Shown: positions 49,448 to 58,096 of the stretch, in pieces
Layout of the letters: each line of letters opens with the position of its first letter
How positions within the stretch are numbered: the first letter of the stretch is position 1
Source: AWTP1-13 sp963814055
GTDB taxonomy: Bacteria > Pseudomonadota > Alphaproteobacteria > Rhizobiales > Hyphomicrobiaceae
Direction of reading: 5' to 3'
DNA: 64,000 nt
NCBI GenBank assembly: GCA_963814055.1
Contig: CAWFBJ010000001.1
Coordinates: 1 to 64,000 of the forward strand
Program-made: the position numbers and the translations under genes
The notes under the pieces: model-generated
What the model was told of the DNA's origin: nothing
The model's database searches: none
Seen by the model: only the letters and a program-made list of their open reading frames with translations

Positions 49448-50083
49448 TCAGCCACGACTGCCGTCCCGAACCATGGTTACGAACCGGACCTGTTCTTCGG
49501 GGCTGTCCCGGAACACACCGGTAAAGGTTGAGGTGAGGGTGGTCGACCCTTGCTTGCGAATGCCGCGCATAGCCATGCACATGTGCTCGGCTTCAATCAT
49601 GACAGCAACGCCGCGCGGGTTTAGCACGTCCTGAATGACGCCCGCAATCTGGGCTGTCATTGCTTCCTGGGTCTGCAGCCTGTGCGCGAAGATATCGACC
49701 ACGCGAGCGATCTTCGACAGACCGAGAACGCGCCCGTCAGGACGATAGCCCACATGCGCCCTGCCGATGATCGGCACCATGTGGTGCTCACAATGGGAAT
49801 GAAAAGAAATGTCCTTGACCAGGACGAGATCGTCATAGCCGGCGACCTCTTCGAACGTACGGCCGAGTTCTTCCCCCGGATCCTGGGCATAGCCGCTGAA
49901 CAGTTCGCGATAGGCTTTGGCAACGCGGCGGGGCGTATCCTTCAATCCTTCGCGATCTGGGTCATCTCCAGTCCATAGCAGCAATGTGCGAACGGCCGCC
50001 TCCGCCTCTGCCTGTGTCGGGCGCTTGATGTCGGACCGCTTGGTGTCGTCCGGGCGCGGAAAGTTCGTGATTATGGCGTCCAT
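49448..50083 (-). CDS. folE: GTP cyclohydrolase I
   Basis: A 211-residue enzyme read from MDAIITNFPRPDDTKRSDIK at 50083; the longer open frame extends into the divergent gene and is not conserved. Signatures: DREGLKDTPRRVAKAYRELF, the zinc-binding SHCEHHMVPIIGRAHVGY, GLSKIARVVDIFAHRLQTQE, and AEHMCMAMRGIRKQGS. It converts GTP to dihydroneopterin triphosphate, the first step to folate and queuosine. It lies upstream of hisI in the same direction and is divergent from the Fe-S scaffold gene. Confidence 0.96.
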   Translation of the reverse strand: MDAIITNFPRPDDTKRSDIKRPTQAEAEAAVRTLLLWTGDDPDREGLKDTPRRVAKAYRELFSGYAQDPGEELGRTFEEVAGYDDLVLVKDISFHSHCEHHMVPIIGRAHVGYRPDGRVLGLSKIARVVDIFAHRLQTQEAMTAQIAGVIQDVLNPRGVAVMIEAEHMCMAMRGIRKQGSTTLTSTFTGVFRDSPEEQVRFVTMVRDGSRG

Positions 50084-50324
50084 CAAAGGCGTCTCCCGTA
50101 GTCCCCCTCGACGGAGGGACGAGTTGAACGGACCACTGCCTTTTACGGGTTCGGAAGGATATTCCGGTCTCGTCCCGAAAGCGGCGAGTCTAGACCCAGC
50201 TCCGGCGAGCGCGAGCTCGCCTTGTCGTTGCCGGACTGCCCGCATTATATATGTGCTCGTTGCCCGAATGAAAGATGTGGCAACGGTATGCGCTGTTCGC
50301 GAAACGGCGGCGGAATGGAAAAAC

Positions 50325-50771
50325 ATGATCGATGATGTCTACAACGCGAAAATTCTCGGTTTTGCCGGGAATATCGCGCGGATAGGCCGGCTGACCGATC
50401 CGGATGCGACCGCCATGGCCCATTCGAAGCTTTGCGGCTCGACCGTCGTTGTCGACCTCAAGATGCGGGACGGCATCGTCACCGACTTCGCGCATGACGT
50501 GAAAGCTTGTGCACTCGGGCAGGCATCTTCCTCGATCATGGCCGCCAACGTCATCGGCGCGACCGCGAATGAATTGCGGGAAGTCCGCGAGACCATGCTC
50601 CGCATGCTGAAGGAGAACGGTGTGCCACCGGAGGGCCGCTTTGGCGACCTGAAGTATTTGGAACCGGTTCGCGACTACAGGGCCCGCCATGCTTCGACCA
50701 TGCTGACGTTCGACGCTGTGGTGGACGCCATTGGCCAGATCGAAAAGAAACGTGCCGAAGAGGCAGCCTAA
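50325..50771 (+). CDS. Iron-sulfur cluster assembly scaffold (NifU/IscU-like)
   Basis: A 148-residue protein read from MIDDVYNAKILGFAGNIARI at 50325; the long upstream extension is unlikely. It shows the NifU N-terminal fold, with cysteines in HSKLCGSTVVVDL and KACALGQASSSIMAANVIG. This matches the alphaproteobacterial scaffold found beside folE and yidD. The third cysteine of classical IscU (near the C-terminus) is not evident: the tail reads HASTMLTFDAVVDAI where IscU has a cysteine, as is normal for this subfamily. It probably assists Fe-S transfer, but its clients are unknown. Confidence 0.85.
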   Translation: MIDDVYNAKILGFAGNIARIGRLTDPDATAMAHSKLCGSTVVVDLKMRDGIVTDFAHDVKACALGQASSSIMAANVIGATANELREVRETMLRMLKENGVPPEGRFGDLKYLEPVRDYRARHASTMLTFDAVVDAIGQIEKKRAEEAA

Positions 50772-50965
50772 GCGCGCATGCTGGCCACGATCTCCGTTCG
50801 GAGCCAAGCGGCAAGCGAACAAGGGTTGCCGAGGAAGGTCTCGAGCTCTCGAATCTGCCGGCTGACAGCGGCTTGAGACACAAAAAGCTCTTCCGCAGCC
50901 CGGCCGACACTCGAGTGTCGTCCTGCTGCTAGCTCCTTAGTGCGCCTCCAGTTGCATAACCTCAA
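50768..50965 (-). pseudogene. LysR-type regulator fragment (helix-turn-helix only)
   Basis: A 65-residue frame whose centre, GRHSSVGRAAEELFVSQAAV then SRQIRELETFLGN, is the GcvA-like LysR helix-turn-helix. The first helix and the whole effector domain are missing. The frame ends inside the stop of the scaffold gene, so the rest of the gene was deleted when the present junction formed. It cannot work as a regulator. Confidence 0.7.
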
Positions 50966-51043
50966 GTCATGTGAGGCGGAAGTTATACTCGTTTGAGGAC
51001 CCTGACCAGCCGCGGTCTAATGCCGGGCAAAGGAGTCCGAACG

Positions 51044-51205
51044 ATGTTTGAGATCCTCGACATTATAGAAGACGTGCTGCGCATTCTGACTCTGCAGAAT
51101 GGCGGCGTTCGCGGTGGTTTCCCGCCACGCACAGACCAGTCCTCCGGCCCTGAACGCACAATCCGCCGTGGACATCGGCGAGTTGACGGTGAGCGCCGAC
51201 TGTAG
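51044..51205 (+). CDS. Small protein, 53 residues, unknown
   Basis: AAAGGAG lies 7 bases before an ATG at 51044, which opens a 53-codon frame. The N-terminal part, FEILDIIEDVLRILTLQNGG, is an amphipathic helix; the rest is arginine- and glycine-rich (RGGFPPRTDQ, TIRRGHRR). It lies between the LysR remnant and yidD. The strong ribosome binding site supports translation, but I recognise no family. Confidence 0.45.
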   Translation: MFEILDIIEDVLRILTLQNGGVRGGFPPRTDQSSGPERTIRRGHRRVDGERRL

Positions 51206-51273
51206 CGGACATTGCGTAGGGTGTTTCGAATTGACATTTATGGACGCATGAACGAGCTAGCACGGACCTGGCA

Positions 51274-51639
51274 TTGAACCAGGATCGCAAGAATGCACAC
51301 ACCGCGAACCATCCGGCGCGGGGCCGCAACTGGCCCGGCCCATGGCGCAAGACACCTGGCCGCGTTCTTGGCACTGTTGTCGTGCGAACCTACCAACTGA
51401 CCTTGTCGGGATTTATTGGCAATTCCTGCCGGCATCTGCCGACCTGTTCAGAATATGCCTACGAGGCGATCGCCAGGCACGGGCTCTGGGCGGGTGGCTG
51501 GATGGCGCTTTTTCGGGTCGCGCGCTGCGGTCCCGGTGGAACGCATGGCATCGACAACGTGCCACATTCTCTCGCTGCGCCGTATGTCTGGTATGCACCT
51601 TGGCGATATTGGCGGATTGGCAGCAACGCAAAACGTTAG
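51274..51639 (+). CDS. yidD: Membrane protein insertion efficiency factor YidD
   Basis: A 121-residue protein of the YidD family. After a basic N-terminal extension, the conserved core runs VVRTYQLTLSGFIGNSCRHL, PTCSEYAYEAIARHGLWAGG and RVARCGPGGTHGIDNVP, with the three conserved cysteines. YidD is a small membrane-associated protein that improves YidC-dependent insertion. It usually neighbours yidC/rnpA, but in alphaproteobacteria it often lies, as here, upstream of thrS and near the Fe-S scaffold gene. The start at 51274 is the first ATG; a later start is not excluded. Confidence 0.92.
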   Translation: MNQDRKNAHTANHPARGRNWPGPWRKTPGRVLGTVVVRTYQLTLSGFIGNSCRHLPTCSEYAYEAIARHGLWAGGWMALFRVARCGPGGTHGIDNVPHSLAAPYVWYAPWRYWRIGSNAKR

Positions 51640-51762
51640 TTTTGTTCGCGCCTGAAATCTTTACGCCTCGGCAAACTCCCCCTAAAAGACCGCTCGCGCC
51701 GGGCAGCACGTCCCGGCAAATCACCACCCGCGCTCGTTTGCGGGACTGGATAGGAGAAGAGA

Positions 51763-53751
51763 ATGCCTGACGTTTCCCTGAAATTTCCCGATGGTTCCGT
51801 CCGTGGCTATGACGCGGCGATGACCGGTGCTCAGCTTGCCGAGTCGATCTCCAAGTCGCTTGCGAAGAAGGCGGTCGCCTACGCGATTGACGGCACAGTA
51901 CGCGATCTTTCCGATCCTCTGGGACGGTCCGGACAGGTGGAAATCGTGACCCGCGACGATCCTCGTGCGCTTGAGCTAATCCGGCATGACTGCGCGCACG
52001 TGCTTGCCGAGGCCGTCCAGGAATTGTGGCCGGGAACGCAGGTGACGATTGGCCCGGTGATCGACAACGGCTTCTATTACGATTTCGCGCGCAACGAACC
52101 GTTCACGCCGGACGATTTCCCTGCAATCGAGAAGAAAATGCGGGAAATCATCGCCCGAAACAGTCCCTTCACCAAGGAGGTCTGGTCGCGCGACAAGGCA
52201 AGGAAGGTTTTTCGCGACAAAGGTGAGGCCTACAAGGTTGAACTGATCGACGCTATTCCCGAAGACCAGGACCTCAAGATCTATTTTCAGGGCGACTGGT
52301 TCGACCTCTGCCGCGGGCCGCATATGGCTTCGACGGGGCAGATCGGCAGCGTGTTCAAGCTGATGAAGGTCGCGGGCGCTTATTGGCGCGGCGACAGCAA
52401 CAACGCCATGCTGACCCGCATCTACGGAACGGCCTGGGCCGATCAGGCTCAGCTCGACAATTACCTTCATATGCTGGAGGAGGCGGAAAAGCGCGACCAT
52501 CGCCGCCTCGGACGTGAGATGGACTTGTTCCATTTCCAGGAAGAAGGGCCCGGTGTTGTCTTCTGGCATGCCAAAGGCTGGAAGATGTTCCAGAACCTGG
52601 TCCGGTACATGCGCCGCAGGCTCGACGAGCAGGGCTATCAGGAAGTCAATGCCCCGCAGGTGCTCGACAAGTCGCTCTGGGAGACGTCCGGTCACTGGGG
52701 CTGGTACAAGGAAAACATGTTCAAGGTGCAAGTCGCAGGTGACGACACCGAAGACGATCGGATCTTTGCGTTGAAGCCGATGAACTGCCCGGGCCATGTT
52801 CAGATATTCAAGCATGGGCTCAAGTCCTACCGCGATCTTCCGATAAAGCTTGCGGAATTTGGCGCGGTGCACCGTTATGAGCCCTCGGGCGCGCTTCACG
52901 GGCTGATGCGTGTGCGCGGCTTTACGCAGGATGACGCTCACATATTCTGCACCGAGGAGCAGCTCGCCAATGAGTGCCTCAAGATCAACGACTTGATCCT
53001 GACGACCTATTCCGATTTCGGTTTCGAAGAGATCACGGTGAAGCTCGCCACGCGGCCGGACAAGCGCGTGGGCACTGACGCGATGTGGGATCACGCCGAA
53101 GATGTGCTTTCGCGCATTCTGGACCAGATTGCCGCGGAGTCGGGCGGACGCATCAAAACAGGTGTCAATCCGGGTGAGGGTACCTTTTACGGTCCGAAGT
53201 TCGAGTATGTATTGCGCGATGCGATCGGCCGCGAATGGCAATGCGGCACAACCCAGGTCGACTTCAATCTTCCGGAGCGGTTCGGCGCCTTCTACATCGG
53301 CAGCGATTCGGAAAAGAAGCAGCCGGTCATGGTTCACCGTGCAATCTGCGGTTCGATGGAACGCTTCCTCGGGATTCTCATCGAGAACTATTCGGGACAT
53401 TTTCCGCTGTGGTTCGCGCCGGTTCAGGTCGTCGTCGCAACGATCACATCGGAGGCCGACGGCTATGCGCAATCCGTCGTGGAAAGGTTGAAGCAGGCGG
53501 GCCTGTCCGTGGAGATCGACCTGCGCAACGAGAAGATCAACTACAAGGTCCGCGAACATTCGCTGGCCAAGGTTCCGGTGATCCTCGTCTGCGGCAAGCG
53601 GGAGGCGGAGGAGGGCACTGTGAATATCCGACGCCTAGGCTCGCGCGAGCAGGAGTCGCTCGGACTCGAGGCGGCTATATCGCTTCTTGCCGGGGAAGCG
53701 CTGCCGCCCGACCTTCGGCGCAAGCAGACTGCTGCGAAAGCCGCAGCCTGA
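51763..53751 (+). CDS. thrS: Threonyl-tRNA synthetase
   Basis: An intact 662-residue class II synthetase starting MPDVSLKFPDGSVRGYDAAM after AGGAGAAG. Domains in order: TGS (about 1-62), the editing/SAD domain (RHDCAHVLAEAVQELWPGTQ; FDLCRGPHMASTGQIG) and the catalytic core. Zinc ligands lie in LKPMNCPGHVQIF (cysteine about 342), RVRGFTQDDAHIF (histidine about 392) and MVHRAICGSMERFLGIL (histidine about 525). A C-terminal anticodon-binding domain follows (FAPVQVVVATITSEADGYAQ). It charges tRNA-Thr. No leader or T-box structure was seen upstream. Confidence 0.97.
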   Translation: MPDVSLKFPDGSVRGYDAAMTGAQLAESISKSLAKKAVAYAIDGTVRDLSDPLGRSGQVEIVTRDDPRALELIRHDCAHVLAEAVQELWPGTQVTIGPVIDNGFYYDFARNEPFTPDDFPAIEKKMREIIARNSPFTKEVWSRDKARKVFRDKGEAYKVELIDAIPEDQDLKIYFQGDWFDLCRGPHMASTGQIGSVFKLMKVAGAYWRGDSNNAMLTRIYGTAWADQAQLDNYLHMLEEAEKRDHRRLGREMDLFHFQEEGPGVVFWHAKGWKMFQNLVRYMRRRLDEQGYQEVNAPQVLDKSLWETSGHWGWYKENMFKVQVAGDDTEDDRIFALKPMNCPGHVQIFKHGLKSYRDLPIKLAEFGAVHRYEPSGALHGLMRVRGFTQDDAHIFCTEEQLANECLKINDLILTTYSDFGFEEITVKLATRPDKRVGTDAMWDHAEDVLSRILDQIAAESGGRIKTGVNPGEGTFYGPKFEYVLRDAIGREWQCGTTQVDFNLPERFGAFYIGSDSEKKQPVMVHRAICGSMERFLGILIENYSGHFPLWFAPVQVVVATITSEADGYAQSVVERLKQAGLSVEIDLRNEKINYKVREHSLAKVPVILVCGKREAEEGTVNIRRLGSREQESLGLEAAISLLAGEALPPDLRRKQTAAKAAA

Positions 53752-53864
53752 GAATTGGGGCATGCGGCGGGGATTCTTTCCCGCCGCCTTCACAAGCCTG
53801 TGGAGGTAGGCGCAACTGGTACTTTGACGACAGCCGCCACGCGACGAAAGACGGAACTGCCGCC

Positions 53865-54833
53865 TTAATCGGCTTCTTCGCCAACCTTCGTACCAGTCAA
53901 TTCGTTGGCGAGGACTTCCACCTCCTGATTTTGGCCGCCTTCCACGGAGAAATCCCGTTGGTAGATGCGGTCGCGGTTCTTCGCCACGATCGTGTATTCG
54001 CCTTCAGCGAGCACCATAGAGGCGAACGCCCCAACGCTTTCACGGATTGGATCGCCGGAATCCGTGAGGATCGACCAGGATGTGTCGGCGATCGCCTCGC
54101 CGCCATGATCGCGGACCAGCTTAAGCGTGATCTCTGCCGCATGGTGTTCAACGGTCGCCTCGGTCAGCTTCCCCGCTTCGACACGTATATCGGAGCGGAT
54201 GATAGCGTTGACGGCGCCGTAGGTGGAAACGACATGATACGTGCCGGAATTGAGCCGCACCACGGTGCTTGGCTTGACGTCGGGAACGACCAGAGCCCGA
54301 TCGCCATTGGCATCCGTCTGCACTTCGTAGATCGAGAAACGCAACTTCTCCGACGGTATCCGGAGACCGCCTGCCAGAACCGCATCGAGCTTCAGCCCGC
54401 CGGCATCCAGCACCAGATTGTCGACCTTCGCTTCGCGCCCGACCGTAATGCGCTTGGTCGCGCCGGCGCGGCCGAACGATGCGTGCACAAGATAACTGCC
54501 AGGCTCGAGCGTGAAGACGCTGGTTCCCCCTTGGGCGGAGGCAACAAGCGGCAGCTTGCCATCCTCGCCGGCCTCGGGTTTGAAAATCCGCCAGACAAGG
54601 CCGCGGGTGATTTCTGGCGATTCGTCCGTCAATCGCGCCGACAATGTCACCTGGCCTTCGCCCCCCTGGGCCAGTGGCTTGTCTTGCTGCGCCGGGGCAT
54701 AGCTGGTGATTCCAGGCAGCTTGAGGCCTTCGACAGCCTTGAGGCCATCTTGCGCGGACGCCTGCAGCGCCAGCGCGGCGAGCGCGCCGATCAGAAAAAA
54801 CCTTGCCAGCAGTCGAGAAGGAGCAGTGAACAT
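53865..54833 (-). CDS. Conserved exported protein of unknown function
   Basis: An intact 322-residue protein with a signal peptide (residues 1-27, ending ASAQD). The mature part consists of repeated beta-sandwich-like units of about 80 residues. Each has a pattern such as EPGSYLVHASFGRAGATKRI, NSGTYHVVSTYGAVNAIIRS or LAEGEYTIVAKNRDRIYQRD, recalling PEGA or carboxypeptidase-regulatory-like domains. No catalytic residues are visible. It is probably a periplasmic structural or surface-associated protein. Convergent with thrS, it lies 113 bases beyond its stop. Confidence 0.75.
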   Translation of the reverse strand: MFTAPSRLLARFFLIGALAALALQASAQDGLKAVEGLKLPGITSYAPAQQDKPLAQGGEGQVTLSARLTDESPEITRGLVWRIFKPEAGEDGKLPLVASAQGGTSVFTLEPGSYLVHASFGRAGATKRITVGREAKVDNLVLDAGGLKLDAVLAGGLRIPSEKLRFSIYEVQTDANGDRALVVPDVKPSTVVRLNSGTYHVVSTYGAVNAIIRSDIRVEAGKLTEATVEHHAAEITLKLVRDHGGEAIADTSWSILTDSGDPIRESVGAFASMVLAEGEYTIVAKNRDRIYQRDFSVEGGQNQEVEVLANELTGTKVGEEAD

Positions 54834-54958
54834 CTCTTGCGTTGAAGCTCAAGGCGGTGGCAATTTCAAGGCCTGTATAATGGCGTGAAAACGTTACAGC
54901 CCGAGCAGCCCTACCACATTCCTGGGTGCGCTTCAGCCGACAGCCAGGAGAGCCTTTC

Positions 54959-55543
54959 ATGACATCGCCGATCATCGACTTCATGCTCACGAGGAATTCC
55001 GCACCGATCCCGGAGTTGCGGGAACCTGCGCCGACGGACCACGAAATCGAGACGTTGATCAGGATCGCGTCGCGGGTGCCCGATCATGGCCGGCTGGAGC
55101 CCTGGCGGTTCATCGTTTATCGCGGCGAGGCGCGCGAACGAATCGGAGAGCTGCTGGCGGAGTTGGCCGAGAAACGTGAGGGCCCGCTGCCGGAAGGTCG
55201 TGTGCAACAGGAGAGGGCGCGATTCTCCCGCGCGCCATTGGTGATCGGCGTCATATCCAGCCCGAAGGAAAATCCGAAAATTCCGCAGTGGGAAATGTTC
55301 CTTTCCGGCGGCGCGGCGGCGATGAACCTCGTCCTCGCTGCAAACGCTTTGGGCTATGCCACCAACTGGATCACCAATTGGTATTCGGACGTGCCGGAAG
55401 GCCGGCGTATCCTGGGCCTCGCCCCGCATGAGCGTGTTGTCGGCTTCATCCACATCGGCTCTTACTCCGGAAAACCGGCGGAGCGGCCGCGGCCGGATGT
55501 GGCAATGCTTTACTCGAACTATTCCGGGCCGTGGGAAGGCTAG
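54959..55543 (+). CDS. Nitroreductase family protein
   Basis: A 194-residue protein read from MTSPIIDFMLTRNSAPIPEL at 54959, after AGGAGAG. It shows the FMN-binding nitroreductase fold: RIASRVPDHGRLEPWRFIVY near residue 40, then MFLSGGAAAMNLVLAANALG and TNWITNWYSDVPEGRRILGL, ending GYSGKPAERPRP-like. These match the RutE/YdjA-type small nitroreductases. It reduces nitro groups, quinones or flavins using NAD(P)H. Six bases separate it from the flavin reductase gene, so the two form an operon and may share flavin chemistry. Confidence 0.88.
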   Translation: MTSPIIDFMLTRNSAPIPELREPAPTDHEIETLIRIASRVPDHGRLEPWRFIVYRGEARERIGELLAELAEKREGPLPEGRVQQERARFSRAPLVIGVISSPKENPKIPQWEMFLSGGAAAMNLVLAANALGYATNWITNWYSDVPEGRRILGLAPHERVVGFIHIGSYSGKPAERPRPDVAMLYSNYSGPWEG

Positions 55544-55549
55544 CGAACT

Positions 55550-56158
55550 ATGTTCTATGAACCCGAAAAGGGTCACGGCCTGCCGCACGATCCATTCAAG
55601 GCAATCGTTGCACCACGGCCGATCGGCTGGATTTCGACGATCGGGCGCGACGGGGCTCTCAATCTCGCGCCCTATTCGTTCTTCAACGCCTTTTCCTCGC
55701 ATCCGCATTTGGTATGGTTTTCCTCCGAAGGGGAGAAGGACAGCGCGAGCTTCGCGCGCGAAACTCGTGAATTCGTGGCCAACCTCGTCGGCCGCGATCT
55801 TGCCGTGAAAATGAACAGGAGCGCAGTCGACGCCCCGCGCGGCGTGAGCGAATTTGGCTATGCGGGACTGACGCCGGCACCCTCCCGGCTGGTGGCACCG
55901 CCTCGCGTTGCCGAGGCGCCGGCAGCGCTGGAATGCAAGGTGACCCAGATATTCGAGCCGAGAGGCCTGAATGGAGAGCATGCCGGCGTCTATGTCGTCA
56001 TTGGCGAGGTGGTCGGCGTCCATATCGACGAGGCCTATTTGACGGATGGGCTGTTCGACGCAGTGAAGGCCGGCAACGTCTCGCGGCTGGGCTATATGGA
56101 TTACGCGACCATCGATGCGACCTTCGCCATGCGCCGGCCGCGCTGGGGGAAGGATTAG
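55550..56158 (+). CDS. Flavin reductase family protein (FMN-binding split barrel)
   Basis: An intact 202-residue protein starting MFYEPEKGHGLPHDPFKAIV. The FMN-binding split-barrel signatures are APRPIGWISTIGRDGALNLA, PYSFFNAFSSHPHLVWFSSE, REFVANLVGRDLAVKMN and LECKVTQIFEPRG. Proteins of this subgroup bind FMN and act as flavin reductases or related oxidoreductases. It follows the nitroreductase gene by six bases; a joint role in flavin-dependent reduction is likely but the substrate is unknown. Confidence 0.88.
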   Translation: MFYEPEKGHGLPHDPFKAIVAPRPIGWISTIGRDGALNLAPYSFFNAFSSHPHLVWFSSEGEKDSASFARETREFVANLVGRDLAVKMNRSAVDAPRGVSEFGYAGLTPAPSRLVAPPRVAEAPAALECKVTQIFEPRGLNGEHAGVYVVIGEVVGVHIDEAYLTDGLFDAVKAGNVSRLGYMDYATIDATFAMRRPRWGKD

Positions 56159-57214
56159 GCAGACGGCCTCCAAGGACGGCCTGAGAAGAACGTCGGCATC
56201 GCCTGTGAGCGAATGACGAGTGCCTCCTGGTGTTTCTGAGTTCTCCATTACTCATCCTTATTGAAAGCGCGCAGCCGCACTCCTTCATCGCCACGCCCCG
56301 TTTCCGGTCTGGCTGTTGAGGCAGTCGGGAAGCGGGGCGCTGGGTCGGCACCTCGTAAAGTAAATGTATGGCGCCTTCCCAGCGCCCCGCCGGTGGTCTT
56401 GCCCGATCGTCGGGGCCCCCGCGGTGGCCTCTGCCGGTGCGGGGGAGCCGCGAAGCGGGCCCGGGCCTCGGATGAAAATTTCCAGCCGCGTTTCCGCCAC
56501 GCGACCGGCCCGGCACCGCCGCCCTCCCTGATACCCGGTGCGCACCAGGTTCCCGTGAGGGCGATGCCGGGGATTATGCGAGAGGCGGAAAGGGCGTGGA
56601 TAAAGAAATTTCGTTTTCTTCATCCCGTTGCTGGGAGCCGAGACGGATGCAGGGTGTTCCAGCTTGGCGCGCTGCACTCCGTCCAGCACCCCTCATCCGA
56701 CCTCGCCTGCGCTTCGCTCCGGCTCGGCCACCTTCTCCCACAAGGGGGAGAAGGAGAGGCGCGATAGCAGCGCGTCAGTTAATCTCGAACGGTGGTGATT
56801 GGCGTGGCAGTGAAGCGGTTCCCCTTCTCCCCGGCGGGGCGGCCCCTTCTCCCCGTGTGGGAGAAGGTGCCTGAGCGCAGCGAAGGCGGATGAGGGGTGT
56901 TCCAGCTTGGCGCGCTGCGCTCCGTCCAGCACCCCTCATCCGACCTCGCCTGCGCTTCGCTCCGGCTCGGCCACCTTCTCCCACAAGGGGGAGAAGGAGA
57001 GGCGCGATATCAGCGTTTCAGCTAGTCTCGAACGGTGGTGATTGGCGTGGCAGTGAAGCGGTGCCCCCTTCTCCCCGGCGGGGCGGCCCCTTCTCCCCCT
57101 GTGGGAGAAGGTGCCTGAGCGCAGCGAAGGCGGATGAGGGGTGTTCCAGCTTGGCACCGCGCTTGAAGGCCCCCGGATCGTCTCGCCCAATGATGCCGGA
57201 AAGAACCGACAGGC
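56159..57214. other. Repeat-filled intergenic region
   Basis: About 1050 bases without genes. The first 490 bases hold nothing recognised except short palindromes around 56160-56190. From 56654 on it is a tandem repeat with internal hairpins, listed separately. Confidence 0.55.
56654..57140. repeat. Tandem 243-bp intergenic repeat, two full copies and the start of a third
   Basis: Copy 1 (56654-56896) and copy 2 (56897-57140) are about 95% identical. A third copy starts at 57141 and stops after some 20 bases. Each unit contains nested inverted repeats: CGGATGAGGGGTG facing CACCCCTCATCCG across the copy junction, and CCTTCTCCC facing GGGAGAAGG twice. This is the style of long palindromic intergenic repeats of Rhizobiales. 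The unit can fold into a long hairpin on either strand. Confidence 0.85.
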
Positions 57215-58094
57215 CTAAATCAGCCCTGCAGCCTTCGCCCGCCCGAGGAGGCGCTCGGCACGGCGCAGGTGAGGACGGTCGTACATCTGCCCGTCGATTG
57301 CGACCACTCCCGGATTTCCAGCAGCGAGGAACGCTTCCACGACTTCCTTCGCATGGGAAACGGCGTCCCGCGCGGGCGTGAAGGCCTCGTTGATGACCGG
57401 AACCTGCGCAGGGTGGATCGCCATCTTGCCGGTAAAGCCGTCGCGTTCGGCATCGATGCATTCCGCGCGCAGCCCATCCATGTCCCGAAAATTCACGAAC
57501 ACGGTATCGACGGCCGCCACTTCGGAAGATGACGCCGCGAGGATGGCCATCGTCCGCGCGAAGCGGAAAACGTCGGTGTAGCGGCCATTCTGGTCACGTG
57601 TCGCGCGCGCGCCGACAGCCGCCGACAAATCCTCCGCACCCCAGGTCAGGGCGGCCAATCGTGGGTTCGGATCCCTCCATGTCGGGGCTGCCAGCACGCC
57701 GGCAGCAGTTTCGGTCATGATGGCGATAATGCGCGTGCTGCCGTCAACAAGGCCATTCTCAGCCTCATGAACACGAAGCTTGGCGGAGAGATGCGTCGCG
57801 TCGGCGCTGCTATTGGCCTTCGGCAGCATGATGCCGTCAGGCGCGACGGCAACCAGAGCGGCGAGATCGTCATCCGATGAGCCCGGATGCCAGATCGTTG
57901 ACCCGGACATAGATGCTGCCGGTGATTTCGTTGCGTCGTTCGCGGATAAATGCAGCCGCCAGTCTACGGGCTTCAGCCTTGTTCGAGGCCGCCACCAAAT
58001 CTTCCAGATCGACGATCACCACGTCTGCGTCGGACTGAAAGCCCTTTTCCAGTTTGCGTTCGGAGTCGCCGGGAACAAACAGCAGTGAACGCAT
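57215..58094 (-). pseudogene. HpcH/HpaI aldolase / citrate lyase beta-like (CitE-like) protein, single frameshift
   Basis: The N-terminal 74 codons (RSLLFVPGDSERKLEKGFQS, DVVIVDLEDLVAASNKAEAR) are followed, after a one-base shift near 57885, by the rest in another frame (APDGIMLPKANS, ALTWGAEDLSAAVGARATRD, GFTGKMAIHPAQVPVINEAF). The total of about 292 residues is the usual length of CitE-like lyases, which cleave or form malyl-CoA-type esters. The metal-binding glutamate and aspartate (VDLEDLV, WGAEDLS) are kept. The MaoC-like hydratase gene lies two bases upstream, so they form one operon. This is the only clearly broken gene on the core side. Confidence 0.82.
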
Positions 58095-58096
58095 GA

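Noticed and set aside
51640..51762. T-box or attenuator upstream of thrS
   Set aside because: No threonine-rich leader, T-box sequence or terminator/antiterminator pair is visible.
51976..53559. Antisense frame of 527 codons across thrS
   Set aside because: It is the mirror of a fully conserved threonyl-tRNA synthetase; high GC content opens the opposite frame. No family signatures.
53235..54845. Plus-strand frame of 536 codons across the thrS end and the exported protein
   Set aside because: It overlaps two well-supported genes in other frames and has low-complexity, arginine-rich composition.
54911..56248. Minus-strand frame of 445 codons opposite the nitroreductase and flavin reductase genes
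   Set aside because: Mirror of two conserved genes; no motifs.
56654..57140. CRISPR array
   Set aside because: Two long, near-identical 243-base units with no short repeat/spacer alternation; no cas genes.
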